Source of the DNA: Pyxidicoccus parkwaysis
GTDB lineage: Bacteria; Myxococcota; Myxococcia; Myxococcales; Myxococcaceae
Direction of reading: 5' to 3'
Assembly (NCBI RefSeq): GCF_017301735.1
Contig: NZ_CP071090.1
Coordinates: 372,001-436,000, forward strand
DNA: 64,000 bases
Shown here: positions 51,693 to 60,716 of the stretch, piece after piece
Layout of the letters: each line of letters opens with the position of its first letter
Position numbering within the stretch: the stretch's first letter is position 1
The notes under the pieces: model-generated
What the model was told of the DNA's origin: nothing
Databases searched by the model: none
What the model saw: the letters and a program-made list of their open reading frames with translations, nothing else
Made by a program: the position numbers and the translations under genes

Positions 51693-51733
51693 CTACTACG
51701 CGTGTAGTTGGTTTCCTACGACACGTGTAGTAG
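51693..51733 (+). promoter_or_regulatory. Tandem BlaI-type operators
   Basis: Two palindromes precede blaI-like gene: CTACTACGCGTGTAGTTG (51693-51710, 14 of 18 symmetric) and CTACGACACGTGTAGTAG (51716-51733, 16 of 18 symmetric). Their centres are 23 bases apart and the second ends 9 bases before the ATG. Both resemble the TACTAC-NNNN-GTAGTA-type operators of BlaI/MecI repressors, implying autoregulation. Confidence 0.75.
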
Positions 51734-51742
51734 GACGACGGC

Positions 51743-52141
51743 ATGGCATCCAGCGTTCCACTGCCAGGTGGCGAGCTCGAAATGGCAATCATGAGCGCCC
51801 TGTGGCGGCTGGGGACGGGCACCGCACGTGAAATCCACGAGCACCTGGAGGACCCCATGGGCCGCGCCTATACGACGACGGCTACGGTGCTCGACCGGCT
51901 CTTCACCAAACGCCTGGTGAGCCGCAAACGGGAAGGAAAGGCGTTCGTCTACCGTGCCCGGTTGTCTCAGGACGTCATCGAGCGTGAGCTGGCGCAACAG
52001 CAGGTCGCACGACTGTTGGGCGCGGAGCCCCTTCCCGCCATCGCGACACTGGTGGATGCCGTCGAGTCGGTGGACCCCGAGCTGCTGGATGAGCTCGCTC
52101 GAGTCGTGAACGCACGCAGGAGGAAGAGCCGTGGACCCTGA
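51743..52141 (+). CDS. BlaI/MecI/CopY-family repressor
   Basis: 132 residues, winged-helix dimeric repressor: GGELEMAIMSALWRLGTGTAREIHEHL, TTTATVLDRLFTKRLVSRKREGKAFVY, then the dimerisation helices. In this family a paired M56 metallopeptidase cleaves or triggers cleavage of the repressor. The 3' end overlaps the M56 gene by 11 bases. Likely represses its own operon through the operators at 51693-51733. Confidence 0.92.
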   Translation: MASSVPLPGGELEMAIMSALWRLGTGTAREIHEHLEDPMGRAYTTTATVLDRLFTKRLVSRKREGKAFVYRARLSQDVIERELAQQQVARLLGAEPLPAIATLVDAVESVDPELLDELARVVNARRRKSRGP

Positions 52142-52976
52142 GCTGGTGCTGACCGTCCTGGCGCTTGCATGGTGTGCCCCCCTCCTGCTGGCCACCAGCG
52201 GTGCGCTGGGAGGTGTGCCTCTCGCGGGAGGCAATGGACTGACGGAACGGGCGTGTTGGTGGCGCCTCTGGGTGCCCCTCCTACCGGCGGCTGCGGCCCT
52301 CACGGTGCTCCTCGGGTGGGCCCTCCAGGAGCCCATGGCTTCGGACGAAGTGGTGCATCCGGGGGTGCTCCTCCTCATGGTCCCTGGCGTCGTCATCTGG
52401 ACACGTGCGCTCAGGCGAGCCGCCCATTCCCTCATGCGCAGGCACACCCAGGCTCCAGCGATGACGGTCGGAGTCCTCCGGCCTCGAGTCCTCATCCACG
52501 ACGACTTGATTGAGTCGCTGGACGCACCGGCCCTGCGCGCGGTGCGAGCACATGAGGAGGCACACGCTCGGGCGAGAGACCCGTTGCGCATCTGGCTGGC
52601 GCAATTCGCAACCGACATGCAGTGGCCCATCCCGGGGGCAGCATGCCGGCTGTACGCATGGCGCAATGCGCTGGAGGTTGCTCGAGACGACGATGCACGC
52701 CGGTGCGGAATCGACGGCGTGGACCTTGTCGCGGCCCTGGTTGCCGCTGCCCGGCTCTCTTCCGGGGGGCCTGAAGGGATGGCGGCGACGGCCGTGGGGA
52801 ATGGCTCGTTCCTGCGCGAGCGCATCGCGAGGCTGCTCTCGCCAATTCCCCCGCCTCCTCCCGTCAACGGATGGTGGAGCAAGCTCGCGGTGCTGGGCTT
52901 CCTGCTGGCTTGTGGAGGGGCGGGGCTGGTCTGGGGTGACGCCGTCATCCCACTGCTCCCTGGAGTCCTTCGGTGA
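52131..52976 (+). CDS. M56-family membrane metallopeptidase (BlaR1-like, short)
   Basis: 281 residues with GTG start at 52131. Hydrophobic spans near 5-22, 45-65, 78-92 and 255-275; zinc site HEEAH at 141-145 with a downstream ALEVARDDDA segment for the third ligand. It lacks the C-terminal penicillin-binding sensor of BlaR1 (full length about 600), so the signal is something other than beta-lactam binding to that domain. It should relieve BlaI-type repression. Converges on the Cus operon with 39 bases between. Confidence 0.85.
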   Translation: MDPELVLTVLALAWCAPLLLATSGALGGVPLAGGNGLTERACWWRLWVPLLPAAAALTVLLGWALQEPMASDEVVHPGVLLLMVPGVVIWTRALRRAAHSLMRRHTQAPAMTVGVLRPRVLIHDDLIESLDAPALRAVRAHEEAHARARDPLRIWLAQFATDMQWPIPGAACRLYAWRNALEVARDDDARRCGIDGVDLVAALVAAARLSSGGPEGMAATAVGNGSFLRERIARLLSPIPPPPPVNGWWSKLAVLGFLLACGGAGLVWGDAVIPLLPGVLR

Positions 52977-53015
52977 GAGGGGCTGGTTCCTCGGGGCCCT
53001 GCTCCTGTCCCACGC

Positions 53016-56000
53016 TCACGGATGCGCGAAGGAATCAGAGCATGCGGTGGTGGTGGCACCCGCCTCGGGGAGTCCGCGCCCCTTCCAGAGCGCGAAGATG
53101 GCCGGGTAGACGGTCAGCTCCAACAGGAAGGACGTGACGAGCCCGCCCACCAGCGGCGCCGCGATGCGCTTCATCACGTCCGAGCCGGTGCCCGTGGCCC
53201 ACAGCACGGGTAGCAGGCCAATCATGTCCGCCGCCACGGTCATCAGCTTGGGGCGGATGCGTCTGGCCGCGCCCTCGACGATGGCCTCCGTCAGCTCCCC
53301 CATGGAGCGCAGTCGGCCCTCCTCCTTCGCCTTGCGGTGGGCGAGCGTGAGGTAGAGCAGCATCACCACACCTGTCTCCGCGTCCAGGCCCGCGAGCGCG
53401 ATGAGGCCCACCCACACCGCCACGCTCATGTTGTAGCCGAGCAGGTACAGCAGCCACACCGCGCCAATCAGGCTGAAAGGCACCGCCAGCAACACGATGG
53501 CCGTCTCCGCCAGGGACTTCGTGCTGAAGTACAGCAACAGGCACACGAGCAGCAGCGTGACGGGCACCACCACCATCAGCTTCTCCCGAGCGCGCTCGAA
53601 GTATTTGAACTGCCCGCTCCACTCCACCCGCACACCGGGGGGCAGCTTCACCTCGCGGGCCACCGCTGCCTTTGCTTCCGCCACGTAGTCGGCGATGGGG
53701 CGGTCGGTGTCGACGAAGACGTAGGTGAGGAGCTTGCCGCCCTCGCTCCGCAGCATCGGCGGCCCCTGGACGAAGCGGATGTCCGCCACCTGGGACAGCG
53801 GCACCTGCGCGCCGCCAGGAGTGGCCACCAGCACCTTGCCGAGCTCCGCCGGGCTGTCGCGATACTCGCGGGCGTAGCGCACGTTGATGGGGTAGCGCTC
53901 GCGCCCCTCCACCGTCTGGGAGATGTTCGTCCCGCCGATGGCGCTCATCACCACCTCGTTGACGTCCTTCACCCCGAGGCCCAGGCGCGCCGCCGCCTCC
54001 CGCTTCACCTCGAAGTCGACGTAGAAGCCGCCGGTGGAGCGGTCCGCGAAAGCGCTGCGCGTGCCGGGCACCTGCGCGACGGCCCTCTCGATGGCCACTG
54101 CCGCCTTCTCGAGGGTGTCGAGGTCATTGCCGTACACCTGGATGCCCAGCGGGCTGCGGATGCCCGTGGCCAGCATCTCCGTGCGCGTCTGGATGGGCAT
54201 CCAGAAGATGTTGGGCATGCCAGGGTACTGGAGCTTCTCGTCCATCTCCCGGATGAGCGCCTCCCAGGTGAGCCCTTCACGCCACTCGGACTTCGGCTTG
54301 AGCACCACCGTCGTCTCGAACATGGACAGCGGCGCCGGGTCCGTGGGGCTCTCCGCGCGGCCCGCCTTGCCGAAGACGCTCACCACCTCGGGAATCTTCT
54401 TCAGCTCCCCGTCCATGGACTGGAGGATGCGCGTGGCCTCCGAGATGGACATGCCCGGGGGCGCGGTGGGCATGTAGAGCACGGCCCCCTCGTTGAGGGG
54501 CGGCATGAACTCATTGCTCAGGCGCAGGAAGGCCGGCACGGTGAAGGCCATGGCCACCACCGACAAGGCAATCACCGCCTTGCTGTGCCGCACGACGAGG
54601 CGCACCACCCGCGTGTAGGCGGCCACCAGCCACCGGTTGATGGGGTTCTCCTCCTCCTTGCGGATACGGCCTCGGATGAAGAGGACCGCCAGCGCCGGAG
54701 TGAGCGTCACCGCCAGCACCGCCGCGAAGCCCATGGAATACGTCTTCGTGTAGGCCAGCGGCTTGAAGAGCCGTCCCTCGGTGGCCTCCAGCGTGAAGAC
54801 GGGGAGGAAGGCCACGGTGAGCACCAGCAGCGAGCCGAAGATGGACGGGCCCACCTCCTGCATCGCGGAGATGATGACCTCCCGCCGTTCGCCGGGCCGT
54901 CCTGTCTCCTCCCACCCCTCCAGCTTCTTGTGGACGTTCTCGATGAGGATGATGGAGGCGTCCACCATGGCGCCCACGGCGACGATGATGCCGCCCAGGC
55001 TCATGATGTTCGCGGTGAGCCCCTGGTAGTACATGGGGATGAAGGCGAGCAGCACGGCGACGGGCAGCGTGAGGATGGGCACCAGCGCACTGCGCACGTG
55101 CATCAGGAAGAGGAAGATGATGAGGCTCACCACCAGCATCTCCTCCACCAGCGCCTGGGTGAGCGTATCGACGGACTCCTCGATGAGCCCCGAGCGGTCG
55201 TAGGTGACGACGAGCTTCACGCCCTCGGGAAGGCCCTGCCTCACTTCTTCCAGGCGCTCCTTCACCGCCTCGATGACGGACAGGGCGTTCTCCCCGTAGC
55301 GCATCACCACGATGCCGCCGGCCACCTCGCCCTTGCCGTCCAGCTCCGCCACGCCGCGGCGGATATCCGGTCCCAGGCCCACCACCGCGACGTTCTTCAC
55401 CAGCACCGGCGTTCCGGCCTCGTCCACCTTCAGTGGGATGTTCTCGAGGTCCTTCGTGGAGCGGATGTACCCGCGCCCGCGGATGGCATGCTCGTGGCCG
55501 GCAATCTCCATCACCTGGCCGCCCACGTCCTCGTTGGACTCGCTGATGGCGCGCGCCACCTCGCCCAGCGTCACGCCGTAGGCGCGGAGCTGGTTCGGGT
55601 CCACCTGCACCTGGTACTGCTTCACCATGCCGCCCACGCTGGCCACCTCGGCCACGCCAGGCACGCTGGAGAGCGCATAGCGCACGTGCCAGTCCTGGAG
55701 GCTCCGCAGGTCCGCCAGCGAGTGCTTCCCTGTCTCATCCACCAGGGCGTACTCGAAGACCCAGCCCACGCCCGTGGCGTCCGGGCCCAGCGTCGGCGTC
55801 ACGCCCTCGGGCAGTCTGCCCCGGGCCGTCTCCAGGTATTCGAGCACGCGGCTGCGCGCCCAGTACATGTCCGTGCCGTCCTCGAAGATGACGTACACGA
55901 AGGACATGCCGAACATGGACTGGCCCCGCACCGCCTTGACCTTCGGCGCCGCCAGCAGGGACGAGGAGATGGGATAGGTAATCTGGTCCTCGACCAGGTC

Positions 56001-56207
56001 CGGCGAGCGGCCCATCCACTCGGTGAAGACGATGACCTGCGTGTCGGACAGGTCTGGAATGGCGTCCAGCTTCGTGTTGCGCAGCGCGAAGACGGCCCAG
56101 GCCGCCAGGGTCCCCACCAGCAGCAGGGTGAGGAACGGGTGGCGCGCGCTGGCGGAGATGAGCCGGCTGACGAGGCCGTGCTGCTCGCCGGACTCAGTGG
56201 GCTGCAT
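53016..56207 (-). CDS. cusA: CusA-type heavy-metal efflux RND pump
   Basis: 1063 residues, inner-membrane proton-driven Cu(I)/Ag(I) exporter. Two hydrophobic helical blocks with large periplasmic loops; HME-RND signatures NTKLDAIPDLSD, GAMVDASIILIENVHKK and LAGLDAETGVVMLLYL. Met-rich loop segments (MPTAPPGMSISEA, MPIQTRTEMLATGIRSPLGI) fit CusA metal-binding positions. ATG at 56207 has GGAGG six bases upstream and overlaps cusB; GTG at 56222 is an alternative. Last gene of the operon. Confidence 0.95.
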   Translation of the reverse strand: MQPTESGEQHGLVSRLISASARHPFLTLLLVGTLAAWAVFALRNTKLDAIPDLSDTQVIVFTEWMGRSPDLVEDQITYPISSSLLAAPKVKAVRGQSMFGMSFVYVIFEDGTDMYWARSRVLEYLETARGRLPEGVTPTLGPDATGVGWVFEYALVDETGKHSLADLRSLQDWHVRYALSSVPGVAEVASVGGMVKQYQVQVDPNQLRAYGVTLGEVARAISESNEDVGGQVMEIAGHEHAIRGRGYIRSTKDLENIPLKVDEAGTPVLVKNVAVVGLGPDIRRGVAELDGKGEVAGGIVVMRYGENALSVIEAVKERLEEVRQGLPEGVKLVVTYDRSGLIEESVDTLTQALVEEMLVVSLIIFLFLMHVRSALVPILTLPVAVLLAFIPMYYQGLTANIMSLGGIIVAVGAMVDASIILIENVHKKLEGWEETGRPGERREVIISAMQEVGPSIFGSLLVLTVAFLPVFTLEATEGRLFKPLAYTKTYSMGFAAVLAVTLTPALAVLFIRGRIRKEEENPINRWLVAAYTRVVRLVVRHSKAVIALSVVAMAFTVPAFLRLSNEFMPPLNEGAVLYMPTAPPGMSISEATRILQSMDGELKKIPEVVSVFGKAGRAESPTDPAPLSMFETTVVLKPKSEWREGLTWEALIREMDEKLQYPGMPNIFWMPIQTRTEMLATGIRSPLGIQVYGNDLDTLEKAAVAIERAVAQVPGTRSAFADRSTGGFYVDFEVKREAAARLGLGVKDVNEVVMSAIGGTNISQTVEGRERYPINVRYAREYRDSPAELGKVLVATPGGAQVPLSQVADIRFVQGPPMLRSEGGKLLTYVFVDTDRPIADYVAEAKAAVAREVKLPPGVRVEWSGQFKYFERAREKLMVVVPVTLLLVCLLLYFSTKSLAETAIVLLAVPFSLIGAVWLLYLLGYNMSVAVWVGLIALAGLDAETGVVMLLYLTLAHRKAKEEGRLRSMGELTEAIVEGAARRIRPKLMTVAADMIGLLPVLWATGTGSDVMKRIAAPLVGGLVTSFLLELTVYPAIFALWKGRGLPEAGATTTACSDSFAHP

Positions 56208-57939
56208 GCTCGCCTCCGCCACCGAAGGTGTCCGCGGCCGAGCGCAGGCGGCTCTCGGCGGCGATGAGGAAGTTGCCGCTCGTCACCACCACGTCGCCGG
56301 CCTTCAGTCCCTCGATGACCTCGTAGGTGTCCTCGCCCCTGAGGCCGAGCTTCACCTCCTGGGGCTTGAGGCGCCCCTCGCCCAGGTCCACGAAGACGAG
56401 CCGGCGCGGGCCCGTGTAGATGACGGCCGTCTCGGGCACCTGGAGGCGCTGCCCGCCCCGCACCACGAAGCGGACGTCCGCGTACATGTCTGGCTTGAGC
56501 TCGAGCCCCGGGTTGGGCAGCTCGATGCGGATGCGCCCGGTGCGCGTGTTGCCCTGGAGCGCGGGGTAGATGTACCCGACGCGGCCCGCGTACTGCTTCC
56601 CCGGAAGGTAGGGCAGGGTGACTTCCACGGGCTGGCCCACCTTCACCTGGGGCAGGTCCTGCTCGTAGACGTCCGCCTCCACCCACACCTTCGCCAGCGG
56701 GGCGATGCGGAAGAGGCGCTCGCCCGCCTTCACCGCGGCGCCCTCCACCACATTCTTCTCGAGGACATAGCCGCTCGCCGGGGAGAGGAAGGGCATGTTC
56801 TCGATGGGCTCTCCGCGCCGGGCAACACGCTCGACCTGCGCTGGGGTCAGCCCCCACAGCTCCAGTCGCTTGCGCGACGCCCCCACCAGGGAGGAATTGG
56901 CGGCGCTCTGGCTCTTGCTCGCGAGCAGATACTCCTGCTGGGCGGCGTAGAGCTCCGGACTGTAGAGGGTGAAGAGGACGTCTCCTTTCTTCACCGGCTC
57001 CCCCGTGGCGTTGACGCGCAGCTCGTGGATGTAGCCGTCGAGCTTGAGCGTGACGTCCACCAGCGCCTTCTCGTCGTAGGTGACGCGACCGAGCGCACGG
57101 ATGGAGAGGTCCATCGGCATCATCTCCACCCGGGCCGTCTTCACACCGATGCGCTGGCGGCGCACGTCGTCCACGACGATGACGCCGCTCTCCACGTCAG
57201 CGCGGGTGACGGGCGTGAGGTCCATGCCGCAGATGGGGCACTGGCCCGGGCCCGCTTGCCTCACCGCGGGGTGCATCGGGCAGGTGTAGTGGGCCACCGC
57301 TCCGTTCCCATGGGCCTGGCCCTCATGCGCTGGAACCGGGACGGGAACGCTCCATTCGCTGGGAGCGCCACAAGCCGCCATCCGCTGCCCCATGTACGGG
57401 TTGTCCAGGCGGGGCTCACGTTGGAACCACTTGTTGAACCCCTCCGCCATCGGGCACTCGAAGAGGTTCCAGTCGTCCCGGATGCGGGCGTCCGAGGCCG
57501 CCAGCGAGACGAGGGATTGGCTCACCCCGGCGAAGTGCTTGCGAGCCTGCGCGACGTCCTTCGCCATCCCCAGGCGCGAGGCCGCCTCCGCTCCCTTTCG
57601 CAGGAAGTCCGCGACGTCCGTGCGCTGGCTGCCGACCTCATCCGCCGCCGCTCGCAGCGCGGCGGCGATTTCTCCGGCCCTCGGGGAAAGACCCTCCACG
57701 GTGTCCCGGGCGAGCAGCGCGCGTGTTGGCTCATACGCCTGGAAGGCCGCGCGGACGTACTCGAGCGCGGGGCCAGGGAGCTGGAAGGGCGGGAGGGACT
57801 GCTGCGAGGAGGGCTCGGTCGCGGGAGCACCCGTCCCTGCCGCGAGGGGCTTCCAGAGGAAGAAGGCGAGGACGGCCAGCCCCAGCAGGGCCAGGGCCTG
57901 GATGAGACGGCGGCGACGCGGAGCAGTCGAGGCGTTCAT
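56194..57939 (-). CDS. cusB: CusB-type periplasmic adaptor with metal-binding domain
   Basis: 581 residues. One N-terminal span, then a DUF3347-like helical domain (about 50-190), a heavy-metal-binding motif HYTCPMHPAVRQAGPGQC-type segment followed by CGMDL (about 225-250), then the RND membrane-fusion-protein domains (IHELRVNATGEPVKKGDVLFTLYSPEL, GVVVTSGNFLIAAESRL). It bridges CusA and CusC and delivers metal. A His/Gly-rich tail ends the protein. Start overlaps cusC (ATGA). Confidence 0.93.
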   Translation of the reverse strand: MNASTAPRRRRLIQALALLGLAVLAFFLWKPLAAGTGAPATEPSSQQSLPPFQLPGPALEYVRAAFQAYEPTRALLARDTVEGLSPRAGEIAAALRAAADEVGSQRTDVADFLRKGAEAASRLGMAKDVAQARKHFAGVSQSLVSLAASDARIRDDWNLFECPMAEGFNKWFQREPRLDNPYMGQRMAACGAPSEWSVPVPVPAHEGQAHGNGAVAHYTCPMHPAVRQAGPGQCPICGMDLTPVTRADVESGVIVVDDVRRQRIGVKTARVEMMPMDLSIRALGRVTYDEKALVDVTLKLDGYIHELRVNATGEPVKKGDVLFTLYSPELYAAQQEYLLASKSQSAANSSLVGASRKRLELWGLTPAQVERVARRGEPIENMPFLSPASGYVLEKNVVEGAAVKAGERLFRIAPLAKVWVEADVYEQDLPQVKVGQPVEVTLPYLPGKQYAGRVGYIYPALQGNTRTGRIRIELPNPGLELKPDMYADVRFVVRGGQRLQVPETAVIYTGPRRLVFVDLGEGRLKPQEVKLGLRGEDTYEVIEGLKAGDVVVTSGNFLIAAESRLRSAADTFGGGGEHAAH

Positions 57940-59303
57940 CGCGTCGCTCCTTCCCTCGGCAGACCGGGTGTGTTGCCGGTGGCCCGGTCGAGCTCTGCCT
58001 GACGTCGCTGCACGTCCGCGAGCGCCGTCTGAGCACGCAATTCCACGCTTCGCATGCTGCGTTCCGCCTCGAGGAGGGATTGGAAGCTGTTCTTCCCACT
58101 CTCGAATCCGGCACGCGCGGCGGCCACTTCATCGCGGGAGGCTGGGACGAGGCGTTCGCGGAACAGGTCCACCACCTTCCGGGCTTCCACGAGGCGCGTG
58201 CGCGCCTGTTCGACCTCGACGCGGATGTCGTTGATGAGGTGCTTCTCCTCGATGCGCACGCGTTGGAGGTTGGTCTCTGCCTCCCTTACAGCCGCCTCGC
58301 GCTTCCCGAAGTCGAGCGGGACGTTGATGGACACGCCCGCCATGAACTGGTGGGCGGTGTCCATCCACATGGAGTTGTACGAGCCCATGACCCGGACATC
58401 CGGATAGGAGTCGCGGTGGGCGAGGCGGACCGCGGCCTCGCGTCCGCCGAGCCGGGCTCGAAGGCCTTCCAGTTCCGGGCGCTGGCGCAGCGCCAGGTCC
58501 TGGAGTGCCTCGCTTGGGCCTGGCTCTTCTTCCGGCATGGCGAGGTCCGTCGGCGGTGGTGGTAGCGGCGCCTGGGGGAGCCGGTGCAGCAGGCCGTTGA
58601 GCTGGGCGCGCAGGCGCTCTCTCTCGGATTCGAGCGCTACCTGCTCGCGCAGCACTTCGCTCAGCTCCACCTCGGCCCGGAGCGGGTCTTGCTGCGAGGC
58701 GCGGCCCACGACGTATTGCGCCTCGGCGCTCTGCTTGAGCTGCTCGAGCAACTGGAGATGCTCGTGCGTGATGCCCAGCGCCCGGTGCACGACGAAAACA
58801 TCATCGAAGAGGGTCGAGACCATGAGGGCCAGGCGCAGCCGCAGCTCCTCCAGGTCCTCGCGCATGACCTCGGCCTCGGCCAGCGCCATCTCTCCGCGCA
58901 GGCCCCGCTTGCCGGGGAAGGGAAGCTGCTGGCTCAGCTCCACCACCTGCCCGAAGCGCACCGGGCTCGCGATGCTCAGGGGCGCGATGCTGTAGGAGAG
59001 CATCGGGTCCTCGAGCGCAGTCTGCTGAGGGGCACGGGAGAGCGCGGACTGCCACGCCAACCGGGCGGCCTCCAACGAGGGGTTGCGGGCGAGCACCTGT
59101 CGGACGAGCTCGGCGCGCTCGAGCACCGGGGCCTGCGCGAAGGATTCTTCTTCGGAAGGATGTGGGGCATGCCGCGTGGGGACGGCCTGCGCCTCATGTC
59201 GGCGCTCGTCCGCGCCGGCTGCACCACTCCACAGCCACGCCGCGGCACTGGTTGCGAGGGCGGCACGGACGACCGGCCGCCCACTGCTCCTGTGGGACCT
59301 CAT
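57936..59303 (-). CDS. cusC: CusC/TolC-type outer-membrane efflux protein
   Basis: 455 residues with a signal peptide (about 1-31), then two OEP repeats (LVRQVLARNPSLEAARLAWQSA; QLPFPGKRGLRGEMALAEAEV; LRQRPELEGLRARLGGREAAVRLAHRDSYPDVRVMGSYN). Forms the outer-membrane channel. ATG at 59303 with AGGAG upstream; upstream in-frame sequence to 59411 is Ala/Gly/Arg-rich and lacks a signal. Confidence 0.92.
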   Translation of the reverse strand: MRSHRSSGRPVVRAALATSAAAWLWSGAAGADERRHEAQAVPTRHAPHPSEEESFAQAPVLERAELVRQVLARNPSLEAARLAWQSALSRAPQQTALEDPMLSYSIAPLSIASPVRFGQVVELSQQLPFPGKRGLRGEMALAEAEVMREDLEELRLRLALMVSTLFDDVFVVHRALGITHEHLQLLEQLKQSAEAQYVVGRASQQDPLRAEVELSEVLREQVALESERERLRAQLNGLLHRLPQAPLPPPPTDLAMPEEEPGPSEALQDLALRQRPELEGLRARLGGREAAVRLAHRDSYPDVRVMGSYNSMWMDTAHQFMAGVSINVPLDFGKREAAVREAETNLQRVRIEEKHLINDIRVEVEQARTRLVEARKVVDLFRERLVPASRDEVAAARAGFESGKNSFQSLLEAERSMRSVELRAQTALADVQRRQAELDRATGNTPGLPREGATR

Positions 59304-59427
59304 GAAAGCTGCTCCTGCGAATGAACGGGACGTGCCTGTCGCCGGGGCACGGGCATCACCGGCGACGGGCGAAACGAGGCCCGCGGGTGCACCCCGCCGG
59401 CCATGCCTCAACGCACGTCTGCCGGAC

Positions 59428-59823
59428 TCATCTCAGATAGGAGCAGTGCTGGATGTAGAGGGGCGGCGCGGTGGAGGGGTGGACGCCGCGAATGCGTACC
59501 CACTCCGGAGGCAACGTCTCCACCGCGGGGGGAACGACGGACGCCATCCTCGGCACCACCGCCACCGGCAGGGGCAGCCAGGCATGCCTGGAGGCAGCCG
59601 TGGCGCTCGGTGTGGAGGCGAGCTGAACCTTCAGCTCGTCGCAGCACGCGGGGTGCTCGCCCGAGAGCTGGGCATCTGGCGGAACCTGCTCGACCTTCGC
59701 ATGACTGCAGCAGCACGTCAGGTCGAACTGCAGGCGGCCCCGGCACAGATGGAACAGTCCCTCGGCGGCCCCCGCCGTCGAGTTCAGCCCCAGGATGAGC
59801 AGCACCACCAGTGTGCGAAGCAT
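59428..59823 (-). CDS. Small secreted Cys-rich protein leading the cus operon
   Basis: 131 residues with signal peptide MLRTLVVLLILGLNSTAGAA. The mature part has CRGRLQFDLTCCCSHAK and HPACCDE, a Cys cluster that could bind Cu(I) or Ag(I), then a Pro/Val-rich tail. It lies 124 bases upstream of cusC in the same direction. No named family recalled; similar small Cys-rich proteins precede HME-RND operons in myxobacteria. Periplasmic metal-binding role is inferred. Confidence 0.7.
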   Translation of the reverse strand: MLRTLVVLLILGLNSTAGAAEGLFHLCRGRLQFDLTCCCSHAKVEQVPPDAQLSGEHPACCDELKVQLASTPSATAASRHAWLPLPVAVVPRMASVVPPAVETLPPEWVRIRGVHPSTAPPLYIQHCSYLR

Positions 59824-59997
59824 CACGAGTTCCCAAGCGCGCGAGGCCGTCGGGGCACCACACCTAACGCAAGCCCTGGCTCGCGGCAATCGCCGCCCGC
59901 TACTTCTCTTCTTCGAGCGGTTTCGTTCGTGAGCGCTCAGCGTGCCAGCTCCAGGGGCGAGCTGGGCCGCCGTTTCATGCAAGGCGGTGACCGCGTC

Positions 59998-60612
59998 TCA
60001 CCCCATGACGGCCCGTCTCACCGCCGGCCGTTGAGCGTGGCGCAGCGTGTACTCGAACAGCCGCGGATGCTTGTCGAGCAGCTTCAGCGTGTGCGCCAGG
60101 TGGAGGATTGACGCCATCACCACATCGGCGGCGGTGAACGTCCCTCCCACGAGGTATTCACGGCCGCCGAGGCCCGCGTCGAGGGCGTCGAGCAGGGGCG
60201 TGAGGCGGGTCTTCAGTTTCGCGAGCGCTTCATTCGCGCTCGCACTGGCCTTCTGCTCCTCGGGCAGCTGAGCGTGTCTGTAGATATCCACCACCACGGG
60301 GTCGAGGCTCACCTCGGCGAAGGCCATCCACTGGTAATAGGGGCCGCGCTCCGAGGAGCCTGGTGGCGGCGCCAGGTGCTTCTCCGGGAACTTGTCGGCC
60401 AGATGCAGGCAGATGGCCAGGGACTCGAGCAGCGTGACGTCCCCATCCACCAGGGCGGGGACCTCGCCCAGCGGACTCACCGCCAGGTATTCAGGGGTGA
60501 GGTTCTCCTGCCGGGTGAGGTCGAGCCTGACGAGCTCGTACGGTACTCCGAGCTCCTCCAATATCCATCGGCCACGGACCGCTCGGGTTCTGGGGGCAAA
60601 GTAGAGCTTCAT
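59998..60612 (-). CDS. Glutathione S-transferase
   Basis: 204 residues. Thioredoxin-like N-terminal domain (MKLYFAPRTRAVRGRWILEELGVPYELVRLDL; VSPLGEVPALVDGDVTLLES, with cis-Pro and the Glu-Ser glutathione contacts) and an all-helical C-terminal domain with GTFTAADVVMAS. Conjugates glutathione to electrophiles or acts as a thiol peroxidase. Divergent from the LysR gene and probably regulated by it. Confidence 0.93.
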   Translation of the reverse strand: MKLYFAPRTRAVRGRWILEELGVPYELVRLDLTRQENLTPEYLAVSPLGEVPALVDGDVTLLESLAICLHLADKFPEKHLAPPPGSSERGPYYQWMAFAEVSLDPVVVDIYRHAQLPEEQKASASANEALAKLKTRLTPLLDALDAGLGGREYLVGGTFTAADVVMASILHLAHTLKLLDKHPRLFEYTLRHAQRPAVRRAVMG

Positions 60613-60626
60613 GGGTGGCGCTCCTG

Positions 60627-60698
60627 ATTGTCGTGGGAGGTGACAACATGCGGCCACCGGAGTGCCCGGACAATGCGGCCACAGGCGAACTCATTGTC
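60627..60698. promoter_or_regulatory. Inverted-repeat operators between GST and LysR genes
   Basis: Four copies of a GACAAT/ATTGTC-like half-site lie in the 104-base divergent region: ATTGTC 60627-60632 facing GACAAC 60642-60647, and GACAATG 60669-60675 facing CATTGTC 60692-60698 (16 bases apart). These fit a LysR-type regulator binding site and its activation site. Confidence 0.55.
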
Positions 60699-60716
60699 AG
60701 GCTAGGCTTGACGGTC

